Below, piece by piece: positions 23,166-36,379 of a stretch of 64,000 nucleotides of DNA (positions are counted from its first letter, which is position 1; each line of letters opens with the position of its first letter). The position numbers were made by a program, and so were the translations under genes. The notes beneath the pieces were generated by a model. The model did not search any database and was not told where the DNA came from. It saw only the letters and a list, made by a program, of their open reading frames with translations. This DNA comes from Sternotherus odoratus. Lineage: Eukaryota; Chordata; Testudines; Kinosternidae. The DNA is taken from assembly GCA_032164245.1 (NCBI GenBank), contig JAVMKO010000021.1, positions 14,452,285 through 14,516,284 of the forward strand. Reading direction: 5' to 3'.

Positions 23166-23944
23166 ACTTTCTATTAGAATGTCTGTAAAGTTATGGTAAC
23201 TGTGGGTGCCTCCTCTCTCTGAGAATTAGACACCCCCAAATTCAAGAAACTCAGCCATAATGTTACCTGACTATAGGCTTTTTCATTTAATTGCCTTGGT
23301 TTAAAAAACAAGAAGAAACCCCCACCCCTCCCCAAATGACTGCAAAGTGAAATAAATGCAATTGCAGTTATTTGAATGTGCAATAACCAAAATACAATAA
23401 TTTATTTCAGTGGAATGATATTCAGATGTCCCACATTTTGTGCACCTATCATAAGGATGATAACATATGCTATTATGCTGCCCACTCACAGCTCAGTAAA
23501 TTGGTTCAAGTTTACCATGGTGGCTATTCCTCACTGGGGACTGTGTTCTTCTCAGATACAAATTTTAAAGCATAACCATTGATTAGTTACCAGTGTGGGA
23601 AATAATCTAGAAATAGTTTAAAGAATGTTAAAGTGTCTCTCAGAAATGGTCAAACAGAATGCTAGTAAATATGCACATGTACAAAAATCACCTTTGGGCT
23701 CGGAACAAATGTCGTGTAAGTCACCTAGAAATGTGTCTAAAACTAGGGCCTTGTATTCAAAGTGCTTCCTCAGACATAATTATTGCAGGGTTATCATGAT
23801 TTTTACTATATAGTTCAAACATAAAGAAACCGTAGATGAATTAAAAGAGGAGCCAAAGTTTTCAAGCAGGGTGAAGAAACAATATATGTAGAAACCTATC
23901 TGTCTTCTTCTCTAGCTCTACAGCAGTGACAGTATATTGAAAAG
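23166..23944. other. AT-rich unique-looking DNA
   Basis: Lies between the CR1 tail and copy B. Small frames only. Confidence 0.45.
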
Positions 23945-24130
23945 CCAGGCTGTTGAATATTTTTTCTCTCATCACTAAGAAGGATCCCTGCTGGGTGTAA
24001 TCAAGATCCATAAACTCGCGGCTTCATTCAGTGTGAATTCTGAGATCCCAGCTCTGCCTTGTTTAGTGATACTAAATTCAGACCTAGACTTGGCATAGAC
24101 ACGCATCCTGTGTCATTCTGGGCTATTGAT
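23945..24130 (+). repeat. Direct-repeat element, copy B
   Basis: Second copy of the element at 22616-22790, about 1.33 kb downstream. Near-identity over the first 66 bp gives way to roughly 77% identity. Similarity fades after CTAAATTCAG and is lost by about 24130. Confidence 0.85.
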
Positions 24131-26699
24131 CTGTATTTTTAAGTATTTCTTAGTTTCATTTAATTTCCCATAAGTGTAACATATATAGATTGTACAATCA
24201 TTTACATTACAGGTCAGTAAATAAGAAGTGATTAAATTAAAACAGTAAAGCTGCATGAGCACACCCACTGAGAGAGCCCCCCATCCGCTCTCTCTCATCT
24301 CCCCCCTCATCTGCGTCTCAAAGATGCTGTCAGAAATGCAGCCTGTCAAGTAGAATTCCCTAGTACCTGTAAAACATTTATTTGTTATAAGCAACCATGC
24401 TGAATTTTTGATGTTATGCATATTGTTTTCTATTGACAGCACCTGGTTACATTCCATGAGAATTCCATGATTGCTTTCTTTGCTATTTGCCAGTTGCACA
24501 TTATTTCAGTGGTAATTCTTCTTTTGGGTTTGTCTTCTGATGACTTTAAGCATTCATTAGTGTGTATGTATGTTGTTAATTGCCAGGGTAGCAATAACTA
24601 GCTAGCCAGGAGCGAACACTTATTAATGGTGATTAACACTGAATGTACATCTTAGACAATACATGATTGTATGTCATTCTACCTGTATGTTATTGTACAC
24701 TGCGTTCATGCTTTACACTTAGTTTGAAATTATATTAAAAAAGTAATGATGTTTGTATATTTCTGTTTCATGCTGATGTCTAGGGATGCCCAGGCCATCT
24801 ATCCATATAGGGCAAAGTCTACTTTCAAAAAACAAAGGCTCTTGTGAGTTGAAAAAATACATGTAGGACCCTCACCAGCAGGCCTGTGTGTGTCAAACCC
24901 CCACTGGCATCCGTTCATATGGTCGTGCAGTGCCTAGTGCAACAAGGCATTTGGGCATTCAATGGATGTTCCACACATGGAGGAACTCAGGTATGACTGA
25001 TTATACAGGGCCCGCTGCAGCTGCCTCTCCAGCTATCAGTGCCAGGGTCTTCACAGGAGACCATCCATCCCTTGTTTAGACTGCGGGAGGTGGGGTGGAG
25101 GTGGGATTCTAGGGGGCTGTGTGTGTCCATGCTTCTTCCTATCACCCTATACTCATCTTGGCTAAAGCTGAACTCTTGAACTTTCTTCATCCCAAATCTC
25201 ACACAGCAACCTCTCTGGGGAAGACCATGTATCTGGACAATGGCCAGCGCCTTCTGGATGCTGCCAGCAAAAACACGAACTTGCCTGACTTAGCTGCCTG
25301 TAATGTGGCCTTTGTCACAACACTACACCCTGGAGCAGTGCTTGGGAAATTCTGCAGGTTTTCATGTTTCTCCTTTTTCGTTTCTGGCTGCATGTACTAA
25401 TAATACAGTGTCTCTTTGGACATATTTAGGTGAGACTCCCTTGCTGCCTGCATGAGATAGATAGCTTACCTATTCTGCAATGTATGTAAATAACTGACTA
25501 AAGGAGAAATTAAGGATATTTTAAAAAACATTCCCTCTTTAAAAAGAGGATGCTGTTACATTTCAATCTGCTCCGCAGCTCAGCAGCAGATACCACCAAG
25601 ATTTATGGCCATACGACCTGAAGTTTCTATGCCCATGTAAGTTTTTCTAAGCAATCACTTTATTTATGAGTTTGTAGTTTTTGTTAAAAAAAACAACAAC
25701 AGAAGATCCACCACTGGGACCTCTTCAACTAGCTCAGACTGATTCTTTCCCTGTTCTCTCAGACCATAACTCTTAGGCTTTTGATTCCCTCAGTCCTGAA
25801 ACTATAAAAATCTTATTTCTATAAGGTCTTTTATTGTTACTCATATAGTCAATAGTGTCATTTTCATTCATATCATTCTGTAGGGAAGTTAGAGGAAATG
25901 AACCAGACAGAACAGCGCTATAAATAAGACTCAGCTACACAGTTCCCACTGTATATTCAACAACCTTCTTTTAAAGCCACAAAAAATATAAATTTGGCAT
26001 TATGGGAAGCCTTCTATTTGCCTGAATTCAGATACTATTTTCCATGCAGTGGCCAGTATTCATTGTTGACTTTATGTGAATACAAGATGAATTTGCCTAA
26101 AACTAGCTCTCTGACTACAAACCTCAGAGCAGCAAGACATTGCATGTACATTAGCTCATGCTTAAGAGGAAAGGAGCTCAGGAATGTTGGAATTCTCACA
26201 AACAAAGGATTCCACTCTGAGTGAATTCTTAGTGAAACGAATCTCTAGGCTAAATAGGGGTAGCCTCACAGCAAATGGATTAACACTGGTTTTCTTATGG
26301 GCTTGCTGTGCAATATGATGGATTGTTTGCTTCACAGCAAGATAATGATGTATAATAATGGTTACCTTTCCTCATGGATATCTGAAAAAATGTACAAGAG
26401 CCTACAGCAGACTTACTGTGCTGTCAAGAAATAGCAAGTGTTGGCTTTATGTAAATTCCAGGGAACTAAACAGGACTAGGTGCCATGTCACAGCTCTTGG
26501 GAACTATGACATGGAGATTTACCTCGAGCTAGAGGTGTGCGTGGGGGTGGGGAGAGGGGGGATGTTTGGCAAGAGGTGTCAAAACCAACATTTTCATGAC
26601 CAAACCTTGCAGCTGGCAAACTTTGTGCAGATGCTTTGAAAGGAGACAAAGTGATGACCCTGTAGGAAGCAGACACCTGGCCAAAGGCCTCCATTCTCT
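24131..26699. other. Unique-looking non-coding DNA
   Basis: No repeat or exon recognised. The frames at 24113-24499 (128 codons, minus) and 25119-25400 (93 codons, plus) have no recognisable domain. A G-rich stretch lies at 26535-26562. Confidence 0.45.
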
Positions 26700-27200
26700 A
26701 ATGATTATGATGCCTCATTTTATACAACCCCATCCCCTGGCCCAGTGCTCAGAGTGTTGCACAGCAATTAAATATAATGAAGGGATTACAGAAATAACCA
26801 ATATAACAATTAACACAAAACCCTCACCTAAGACACAATAGAGAGAGTCGTACAACAGCAGAACAGAGAGGGACTACAAGCACGGCGAACAAGGGTCCCA
26901 GTAAAACCTCCCCTTCCAAACCAAAGTTTCCAGAGAAGCCCCCTCAGTCTGGGTGCTTCTGCCTACAGACAGAAGTGGTCAGGATGAGCTCAGGAAAGGC
27001 TCCTCAATATAACCAAGGATAGCGCTTTGAAAAGCCTTGGAAACCAACAATGCCAGCTGGAAGCAAATCCGTGGATTTGTAGGTAGCGGTGGCAGAGCGC
27101 ACAGGCTGGGTGTATTATGCTCATAGCTGCTCAGCACAGGGAGCAAACGTGCTGCCGCATTCTGAACAAGCTGCAAGTGTGCAGACTGTGTTCCCAGAAG
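26700..27200 (-). mobile_element. LINE (L2/CR1 clade) 3' end: ORF2 C-terminus and 3' UTR
   Basis: Minus-strand translation of 26979-27200 contains LQLVQNAAARLL, then LCALPPLPTNPRICFQLALL and VSKAFQ..ILGYIEEPF. This follows the order of the ORF2 C-terminus in L2/CR1-clade LINEs, where QNAAARLL precedes a LHWLPV.FRI.FK..LL..KAL block. Downstream on the same strand, CAACACTCTGAGCACTGGGC and GGGGATGGGGTTGTATAAAA resemble the LINE 3' UTR that ends in a GGTATAAAA tail. ORF2 is otherwise lost and the sequence is old. It is transcribed opposite to the window numbering. Confidence 0.78.
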
Positions 27201-28249
27201 CCCCATGAGATGGGGGTGGGAGGTGTAGTGTTGTGTTTCCTGGCCACAAGGATGTGTAGTGCTGCTGTGAGTCAGATTCTGACCATTCAGAGCAGGTCCC
27301 TGATCACAGACATCAGAGAAATTCTTATTAAAATGATGGAACTTGTTCAAGCCATTCCGAATCTCCTTCCTCGTGATTTCTGAAATCTGGCCAATCCCAT
27401 TTGTGCCTTTCAGTCCTGCCTGCTTGTACTATGTGAGAAGCAATTTTCACATGCAGATCTAGGTGTATTTTTGTTCCTTCAGAAACCACCAATGGCAAGA
27501 GTGGCACTCTAGAGAGTGTCCCGTGGTAAAGCAAAAAATACTTTTAGTAACAGCCCAGAGAGCCCAGGAAAGCACTGGCCAAGTACTGGATGCTTATTTC
27601 GGCGGGGGGGCAGAGGAGGGGGATGACACGGACGGGACGACATGAGTTTGTAATCGTCCACTAAATGATCAGCTCCCTTTGATATATTTCATTTTGTCTG
27701 GGTTGTTATGAATTGGGAACAGGGAAACCATGGGAAACTAGAGCTGGTGCATAATGTTTATAAAGCTATAAATACATTCCCGGAACTCATTGTTTGTGGC
27801 AGCCCTAAGAGTTTTAGAGAACGTGTGTCTGTCTTTGTAGTTTGTGAGTGAATATCCCCCTGGTACCCACCAAGTTTTATTGTGCTTCAGCTGGTGTGGT
27901 TTGTAATTATTTACTGTATATCATTTCCTTATTTCAGCTGATGTCTGCGCTCCACATATATTTGATCTTTATACATTATATAAAGAAACTTGAAGAGAAG
28001 TGCACATTTTTGACACTTCTATTAACACCAGAGGTAGAGTAGACTGCAGTGACAACTATGGGGTTTGCTAATTAAATACATTCAGATATTGTATTATCTT
28101 TTTCTACTCTACCCCTTGATCCTTTGTTATTGGGGTGAGTGGGCAGGGAACAGTGGGATGAAGGGTGGACTGAGCATAAATAAAACAAAGCAGAAAAGAA
28201 AACAAAGGCCTAAAGAGAAACCAGACTGGGCAGCGAGAACCACAGAGAT
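27201..28249. other. Unique-looking non-coding DNA
   Basis: Nothing recognised apart from a short G run at 27603-27609. Confidence 0.45.
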
Positions 28250-29290
28250 CAATGAGAGCACGTGACAGGGAACCCAGAACGGAGTCACTCGGATATACCT
28301 CGGTCTTAGCAAAAGAGACACATCAGGTCTCGGACCCTCACAGTCAGCCAATCTCCTCCAAAGGTCCACTTTACTTTTCCTAGCAAGTAGTACTTGGTGC
28401 AGCCCAATACCAGAGCCCCCTGAAGAACATTCCCCTGGAATACCTAGCTCCTGCCACTGGACACTGACAGAAATTACTAAATTCACTGTCTCCATCATAC
28501 ACATTCAGTTCAGGATTCTTTATGTGAAATTACAGCACTGAGATGTCCCTATGACAAAACAAGCAGAAACATATTAGGAAAACAGAGATTTAAGTGATAT
28601 AAAGCAAGGATATTGGAAACAGATATGGTAACAAATAAACCAAGTGTATACCATGCGTCTGAGAGACTAATCAGAATTTCTAACAAGTTAAGACCTTTAC
28701 CTTTACCTACTTTTTTCACCTAAAGCAACCTTTCAGCATCACCAGCCCCCTGGCCTAGGATCCAACTTTCATGGATGCAGAAAGCACTTTCCTTTTTACT
28801 CCCTCAGTGATGCATAACAAATGGGTCCTTTCCCCCTTCTTACAGTCCAGAAAACCTTTTAAATGTTTCCGTTTGAAGTGTATCCCCAGATGAAGGTCTT
28901 CTCTTCTGCTGCTTGGCTATCTACAGGGAGCTGATGCTATGCTGCTTTCACCTTGCTTTCCTCCTGGTAACTTGTTCGTCCTGTTTACCTCAGATACAAA
29001 TGTAGTTCCCATTGTTTTAGCCTTACCCTGATTAATTTACCAAGCAGACAGATAAATCAACATTCCCATGTGTGAAAACATTGTTCATCATCCTGACTAT
29101 TACTACTTTAAACATCCTTGCATATCAAAACTCTTCTTGAACAACACCTATGCAGACATGTCACAATGCTCCTGATGACAAGTATGATATAAGCTTTCAT
29201 TTAAGATCTCGCACAACCTTCCTTACATATAAATACTATGGCACCAATGTGTTAGGTGTCCTGAGTGTGTCAGGCCTGAGAAGAGTTGCT
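28250..29290 (-). repeat. Possible LTR-retroelement-derived sequence
   Basis: The texture (CCACTGGACACTGACAGAAA, GCAGAAACATATTAGGAAAA, and long AAG/CCT-rich blocks without frames) resembles LTR-type repeats I recall from turtles. No LTR ends, primer-binding site, polypurine tract or gag/pol frame can be shown. Treat as tentative. Confidence 0.3.
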
Positions 29291-29980
29291 GTTACAAACC
29301 CTTTGCTAGTTGGCATTGAGGGCTCTAGGGTCACTGGAGAAGCTTTAAGATGTCCTGATGAGCCCAGAGAAATTTGAGTTGCAAGTGATCAGCACCAGTT
29401 AAATTTTATCCATACAGGCGAAAAGCAAGAGGAAGGCACTGACATAATGGAATTAGTGCTGGTTCCTCTCTGCATGTCTCACTACATGTTGTCCACGCAG
29501 GGTAGTGTTTTTCAGGCAAAAGCCAAACTATGCAGCAGACTGCTATAGGAGAGCCAAAACAGCAATGCTCTATGGACGTCAAAGGCAGGGGAAATTTGTG
29601 CAATTACTAATTTATTTAGTTTTCAGAATTTGAAATTTAATGAGGATTCTTTTGGCACATCATTCATCACTGACAGACACTCCAGAGATGGATGATTAAA
29701 AACAAAACAAAACAGAAAATGCAAGAGCTGTTTGTTGCTCAAGGCATGTGCTAGTCTGTTGTTCTCAGATCTCTCCAGTCACTGTTTTGCTCATAACAGT
29801 TCTTTTAGTTGCAACTCAGAAATAAAGCAATAAAACATATTCTGCTAATGCTTTGTGGGGCCTCACTAATGCCCCAAGGCTGAGCAGGCTTGTAGAGACC
29901 TGTCATTCATGATATTATGTTATGTCTGAACTCCCAACGTGCCTAAGATGCTGTTGCTGGCCAAGATAATTTTTTTTTTT
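29291..29980. other. Unique-looking non-coding DNA
   Basis: Nothing recognised. It ends in an oligo(T) run of about 10 that abuts 13 G (29981-29993). Confidence 0.45.
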
Positions 29981-29994
29981 GGGGGGGGGGGGGA

Positions 29995-30115
29995 GAAGGG
30001 AGCCTAAAGTTAGGTGTCTAAATGCAGTGGCCTTATTTTCAAAAGTAATGAACACCTAGTAACTTCTCCTTATTTAGGTGCCTAAATAAGGATACAGGAG
30101 CCTGACTTCAATCAT
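29995..30115. repeat. Old interspersed repeat with 12-bp palindrome
   Basis: GGGAGCCTAAAGTTAGGTGT, TTTTCAAAAGTAATGA and a palindrome TCCTTATTTAGG-TG-CCTAAATAAGGA (30067-30092) match the texture of the repeats at 7903 and 45300. Confidence 0.5.
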
Positions 30116-32001
30116 TTCTCAGAACTGTTAAAGTCCATCGGCTGGAGGGCCACACTGTGGTCATTTGTACATTAGTCTCTTATTGTAATAACTTCCAGAC
30201 TGCACAGTGTCCTTTGGGCACAGATCACTTCCCATAAACACTCCTCTGTTTGCTACACTGAGAACTTTCCTTCCTCTCCTGGGGTCAGAGCCTGAAGGCA
30301 CTGGCACCCAGACTGAATGCTACAGTGAAAAACAGACTCCACAGGTGAGATATGTGGCACTCACTCTGGAAAGGAGCTGTACCAAGGTCTCCCCAAACAC
30401 AGTGTCAGACCCTGCCTCAGTTTACCCATTCTCAAGTTAGGTGGCAGGTGCATCAGTACAGCTCTCCTACCATCAGTGTTCCTCTCTCTTTCCCCAAGGA
30501 TGTGCTTGTTCTTCAAACACAAACACGGTTCAACATCAAGCAAAACAGGTACCCAGGTCCTGCCACCTGGCCTCTCATAAGGCCTCTGCTCAGAGGGCTT
30601 CTGATGCCACCTACAGCAGTAGGTATTCCCAACCAGGTCTCTCAACTTCCTACCCACTGCTGTGCCCCATCCCTAGGGAGCAACTCTCTGGCTTTCAGGA
30701 AGACCAAGCAACCTCCAAGCTCTCACCTGACCCCGGCCCCACAGCTTCAGCTTAGAGACAGCTGATTAATCGCAGGTGGGGCTGGACCTAACTCCGCTGA
30801 AGGAACCAGCTGCCCTGTGACAGAGACCGTTTGCCTTTAACATTTTTCTAAAGAGGTACCAAGTGTTTTATTTCAGAAATGATGCATAGTGCTGCCCTGA
30901 GCCACTCGGCAAAGCTGTCTCCTGCCGCAGCTCCCCAGGTAGCTACTGATCACCCAATGCAAAGTGCTGAAGAGAGCGAGTTTCCATGCAGAAGGTTCTA
31001 CATATGCATCAGGTTCTGGCTGCTGGACGTAGACTTATTTTCCATCCGAATTTTCGCATAACAGATATGAAAAGTGAGTAAAGTATTTTTGTGTCAGAGC
31101 AGCCCAGTCCTGACAGCCGTGGCAGAGGTGTGACAGGAGATCTCTACAAGGAGATCCCTATGGAGCAGAGCTGGGAGCATTTCCTGTCTTCACTCACACT
31201 TAGAGAGTGCTGTCCCTCATACACACACCTGCACAGCACTCTGCAGAGCCGTGCTGAGAACTGGCACCAAAAGTTGCTTCCTTGTGTTCATGTAAACAAC
31301 TTCTTGCTTTTGTTTTTTTGATGGTAAAACCGCTCGAGATGATGCTGAGGCTGAAAATCTAAACAGCGTTTTAATGTTCAAGGGTTCTGAATTTGACTAT
31401 TTCCCCTATTACCTCTTCTATGGGAACTATTAACTGTAATTTAAACCCAAAATGTTAAAAGCAGTATACAGATTTAAGGATTTTTTCATACCAATTACAA
31501 ATAATTCCTAGCAGCACTTCAATGCACAGGCTTTTATCTATTGTTATAGTGGAAAAATAACTTCTCAATTGTAGCATAGGGTATCTGCATAGATTTGTTC
31601 CTTATTATCTGTGATGCTATTGGCAAATAGGGAGTTAAAACATTTCTGCTAAATATGTTTGCAATTGTCGAAATATCTACTCCTAAAAAAATTACAAGTT
31701 TAAAAATGCAGCTCTCCAAAGTTAGTTTAATTAACATATTAGTAGAATATTCACAACTGATGTCACGTTGCAGTTCACATTGTGCTCAGAGGCATACAGG
31801 AGGCTCTTCTGCCTTGACTTGCAAGCAACCTAGAAACACCGTGATTATCATCTCCAACCTGCTGAAAAATGCCAGCATTTGAAAAACCAATCTCTGCATT
31901 TTAAGGAGAGTTCTGATCTCTCTCCTGCAGTTCCTGCAGCAGATTCCCCTTTGTTCTTAAACTACATTTTCACTTTCTTTACGAATTTGTAATTTCTCTC
32001 T

Positions 32002-32032
<31 letters not shown>

Positions 32033-32549
32033 ATGTACAGATTCTGACATTATTATTGATACAAAAGCCTTTAATTACTTAATCTCTGAATGTTAGCTGT
32101 CTGTACAGCAACTGCAATGGATAATGTGAAATATTCCCTGTCAGACCATTTCATTTTATAGTCTTTGTCAAACACTCTGGCAAAAGGAAAATGGAGAGCT
32201 AAATTGTCCGTGTTTCTCAGAGTTTTTTCTGAACAGTCTCTCTGATTTGTCTAGTCAAGTCAGTTTGTGTGGGCTGTGACCTCTTGGCTCTCCGAAGGTC
32301 ACTGGATCACAACCTTGTGACAATTGTTTCTCCTTTTTCTGTCATTGTGAATCATGTTCTTACGTTTAATGGGGGAGAAGTCTTAAAGAGAAGGGCTCAC
32401 CAGTTGTGGAAGCCGTCTGAGGAAAAATTCAATCATCAGATCATAGTAGTAAAAGTAATTTGTCCAGGAATTAGCTTGTGTGTATCCATTTGTAAAGATT
32501 TTTTTCTGCTTGAACTGACACTGACAAACTAAACAACAGGCAGTGTCCC
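30116..32549. other. Mostly unique non-coding DNA
   Basis: The frames at 30352-30765 and 30441-30755 overlap in different phases and show no domain. A (CT)n(CA)n microsatellite lies at 32005-32033. Confidence 0.45.
32005..32033. repeat. (CT)n(CA)n compound microsatellite
   Basis: Eight CT units run directly into about six AC units. Confidence 0.97.
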
Positions 32550-33545
32550 GACCCTTCACAGATGGTCCTGTGACACTTTTTGGGGTTCAGCCAGACCAGT
32601 AAGGGATTCAGTCACCATCTGCCTTGTAACCTTGGCTGTCTTGTGACTGTGCAGCAGTGGTCCACAGTTCTGACCCCCCACAGCTTCCCAGCAGCCCACA
32701 AGCCGCCCATGTTAGAACCCTACCAACCCTGAATTCACCCCCAAAAACATCCTTCTGGCGGGACCAGTCCCTCACAGAGTAGGTGTCAGGTTTACTGCAG
32801 GTGAAGTGACAGTGAAAAGCCCTGATCCGTTAGCTATCTACAAAACCTACACTGCACAGAACTTACACAGCAATGACGAGTTCTAATGAGAGCAAAACAA
32901 GCATGAGAGCAAAAGAGCCTAGATTAAGTGATACCCAGTAACGGGGATAAAGGCAGAGATTGTTACCAGCAAATAAAAGTGAAAACACACAGAAAAGTGA
33001 CAGTCTAACACTTAGTCTAGTAAGATATAGTCTTTGTTCAAGATGATTCCTCTCACCTCCAGCCTTCCCTGGCTGACCTGGACAGCACCCAGCACAGACA
33101 TCAACTCGCTTGGTTCCTTACTCTCCAAAGGTGAAGTATAAGGACGGAGTCACACTCTGTTCCATACGGCCCCAAAGGGCAGTTTTTGTATCACAAGTCA
33201 GGAAGGTCTCCTGGGGATTCAGCCTCCTGCATCTCTCTGGGGTGCAGGAGCCTTATTATTTCTCTGTCTCGAGTTCAAAATCAGGATAGCCCCCCACTGA
33301 TTCAGCATGTTCACTGCTAACATGTAAATTGAGGCAAACCCTAGGACGGACTTGTGTATCACATTTACCTAAGCTAGGCTGTCTGGTCTTAAACATGTTC
33401 TAGTAACATCCTACAGAGGGAATTCAGAACATCACATATAACTTTAACACATGCATTTTACAATGATATTAATAACCAGCGTGTTATAAGCTGTCATGAT
33501 ACATCACAAGGCATATTCTGTACAAATATTAGTGCAGTAGTGTGC
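32550..33545 (-). mobile_element. Probable LTR-like element, antisense
   Basis: Segments such as GGTGTCAGGTTTACTGCAGG, GCCCTGATCCGTTAGCTATC, CATCTCTCTGGGGTGCAGGA and CATGATACATCACAAGGCAT match, in reverse, the order of a long LTR-like repeat I remember from turtle sequence. No internal coding region is visible, so it would be a solo LTR or fragment. The ends are approximate and no target duplication was found. Confidence 0.5.
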
Positions 33546-35729
33546 TGAGTCTGATACTGAATGCTTTCATTTTATAGTAAAATGGCCACATCCAGCAACA
33601 GGAAAACTTGGATTTTCTGCATTGTGGTTACCTTTGTTAGGGCTTCTCATTATAACCGTGCTTTATTTACGAGCCCGCAGCAGTGATATTCTGACCAGTC
33701 ATGGGGAAATGACATTCAAGCCAAATTTCAGCCTTTGTGCCCCCTCTCTGGCACTCCTTGGGCTGCTTGTATGAAATCCCTACTAGTGCTGTCTCTGCAG
33801 ACTTCTCCCAACAGGAGTGGGCTCCTGTCAGTGCACCTGAATGGCAGACGGTCACTCCATTTATGTTTCCCTCATTCCCGCTGGAGGCCACCACTGTGAG
33901 GATATAACTTCCACCTGCTTCTCCCAGACTTGGGGTACCAGCCGCTGTTTTCAAACTGGTTGTAAGATTTGACAAACCAGAGTAACAAGAGTCTTCTTTG
34001 AGAGATTCCAAAAATATAGACTGAAAGAACTAAGCTGTTGAGAACTTTTCCTTGAAATTATCTTGGAGAGAATCTTTAATGCTGCAATATGCAATTTAAA
34101 TTCCTTTTCTTATACATACCATGCACACCCACACACAGACACACGTGTGCACACACAAAGAAGCCAAGCACTGAATTTGGTTTAGCTTCCTTCTGGTAAA
34201 GTTGTAAATTACAGAACTCAGAGTAATAGGATGGTGACTTTATTGCAATATTAGCAAACCCTACTTTGGAAATATTTTAATGCTCCAACAGCTCTGCATT
34301 TAATAAAGATACCCTGATTTGCAGAAAGGAAACCCAACATAACAGAAGATAAGTCATTTAGCAAGTACAGAAAAAAGACTGAATTATGTAGGAATGTACT
34401 TTGCAAGTTTAGGTGTCTTGCATTGGTATCAGTGCAACTATCCCCTAAACTCTGGTTAATTCAATATTTAATGAAATATCAGTGGTTTTTGCAGCTATAA
34501 CTTAATGGAAGAATATCTACAAAATTCCAGCTTCTTCTTTCATGGCAATGCACTATCATGTCACAGATACTGTTGCTTTTCATGCATACTCATTGTGTAG
34601 TACTTGATACTCCCCATCTTATTCAGAAAATATTTCACATGATCTATGCACACTTGTATGTGGCCTTAATCCTCTTCCCTCCACTGCAAGAAATCAGTTA
34701 CCTCTTTCACCTTCCCAACGGTGCTGCAGTCCCAAAATATAAGGAAGGCAAATATACCAAAAGGTGGATTGTAAAATATAGTACTGAAAGATTTGAAAAG
34801 GGGAATTTGCAGTCATATTCCATAACAGTAATGGACAACCGATATTGCAGAATACCCAGAATCCGTTGCTAATAGTTTAGATTTGTCTTTGTACACAGCC
34901 CCAGTTGATAATGTGGGTCTGTCTTTGTCAACATACTATTTCCCCCAAAAAATGTTTTTTATGAAAAAATGGGGTGCTAGATTTTGATTTTTAAAAACTA
35001 CACCTGTACATGGAGACACTAACATTTTTCTTTTCTTTCTCCTTTCTAAACTATTTGTTTTGCTGCTTGTTTTTGTGTTCCCTCGGCTGAGGTTCTGAAC
35101 AGCTGTGAAGTCTCATGATTTCTGTGCAGCAATAACTATCACAGCTGTACCGAAAAGTTTGGCTTGGACTTTGTTGTTTTTCACAAAAACCAAAGGCACT
35201 TTTGCAGGTGACAAGCTGGGATAAATTTAACTAACTGCTAAATTCAGCACTATTCTCTGCAGCAAAATATAGAGGCACAGAATGCATTAGAAAATGCTTT
35301 GGTTGAAAGCAACATTATCTCCCATGAAATACACAGCTTGGCTACGCTAATCAGATTATGTCAGGTTAATATTGGCTTCAGCTGAAAATGGTGTGAAATA
35401 ATGACATACAAATGTATACGTTATGGGGGGGGGGGGAGTATATATAATTATTTTTTAAACGAATATCAGTTTTCCCAAAAGTGGAAACCTAGTTAAGTTC
35501 TTCCCAAGTTGAAAAACTCTCCTTCCTTTTCCAGTGGGTTTCGACACCTGTGTCAGACAGACCAATAAACCTGGAAATGATCTTTTCCCTCCTATGCTTT
35601 TTTAAAGGTTACCACCTCATCTCTCTCCCGGCTTCCAAGCAAGTCTCTGACCAACAGTACATGCTCCGGACCTTGCAATGAATCCACAGCTTCAGGAAGA
35701 TCCCACTGTCATCCGTATTTATTTTTAGA
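33546..35729. other. Unique-looking non-coding DNA
   Basis: A 12-G run lies at 35425-35436. The frames at 33667-34011 (114 codons, minus) and 34558-34872 (104 codons, plus) have no recognisable family. Confidence 0.45.
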
Positions 35730-35835
35730 TTGTGGTAGAGCCTACAGTGTGTCACATGCTTCCCAAACACAGAGAGTGATCCAGTCCCTGCCCCATCAGC
35801 TCACAGTCTACCATGCCATGAGGAAAAGGACGTAA
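35730..35835 (-). repeat. MIR-like SINE 3' region
   Basis: CAAACACAGAGAGTGATCCA followed by GTCCCTGCCCCATCAGCTCA and CAGTCTA is the reverse of the AGCTC..GGGGCAGGGACTG..CTGTGTTTG tail seen in the plus-oriented copy near 16690. Confidence 0.6.
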
Positions 35836-36379
35836 TATAGCTTTGGAAATACATAGCTGACATGCATTTTCAGCTTCCTTGAAGTAAGTGCACTAGATTC
35901 TCCTGCCCTGTGCTCCCTCTCATCTTGGCAGAATTCAGGAACGTCTCCTCCAAAATAGGAGGTTTACAGAAGATGCTCTTTTAGGGCTAAGTATCAGTAG
36001 AACAGCTTATCACCTCTTCAGGCCCACCTGCGGGGGGCAGAGCAAGGCAACTTCACTCCCTTGAAGTGGGGTCTGATTCCTGATGGTACAGAACAGTAGA
36101 GAAAAAAATACCTGCCAGTGCATTAAAAGCCAGTCCAGCAGCTTCAAATTCACCTTATTCCTGGGTCTGTCAATTACCACAACACAGCACACGCAGACCC
36201 CACCCCTTGTCTTGCAACTCCCCTTTGGCTGGAGCAGGGGACAATAAGTCTCCAACACTCAGAATTCCCCGAAAGGCCTAGGCAGAGTTACCAGAGATCA
36301 GTGATGCTAGGGAAAGCATATCCCAGCAGGATAGGCCATCCTGGCTCTGTGCTCCATTTTCATGTTTGTTTCAATAAGT

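Noticed and set aside
28250..29290. Endogenous retrovirus with coding capacity
   Set aside because: No gag, pol or env frame or primer-binding site is visible; at most it is non-coding LTR-type sequence.
30352..30765. 137- and 104-codon overlapping frames
   Set aside because: Two phases open at once and no family resemblance; more likely composition than coding.
34558..34872. 104-codon frame with hydrophobic N-terminus
   Set aside because: No signal-peptide logic, no homologous family recognised and no splice signals.
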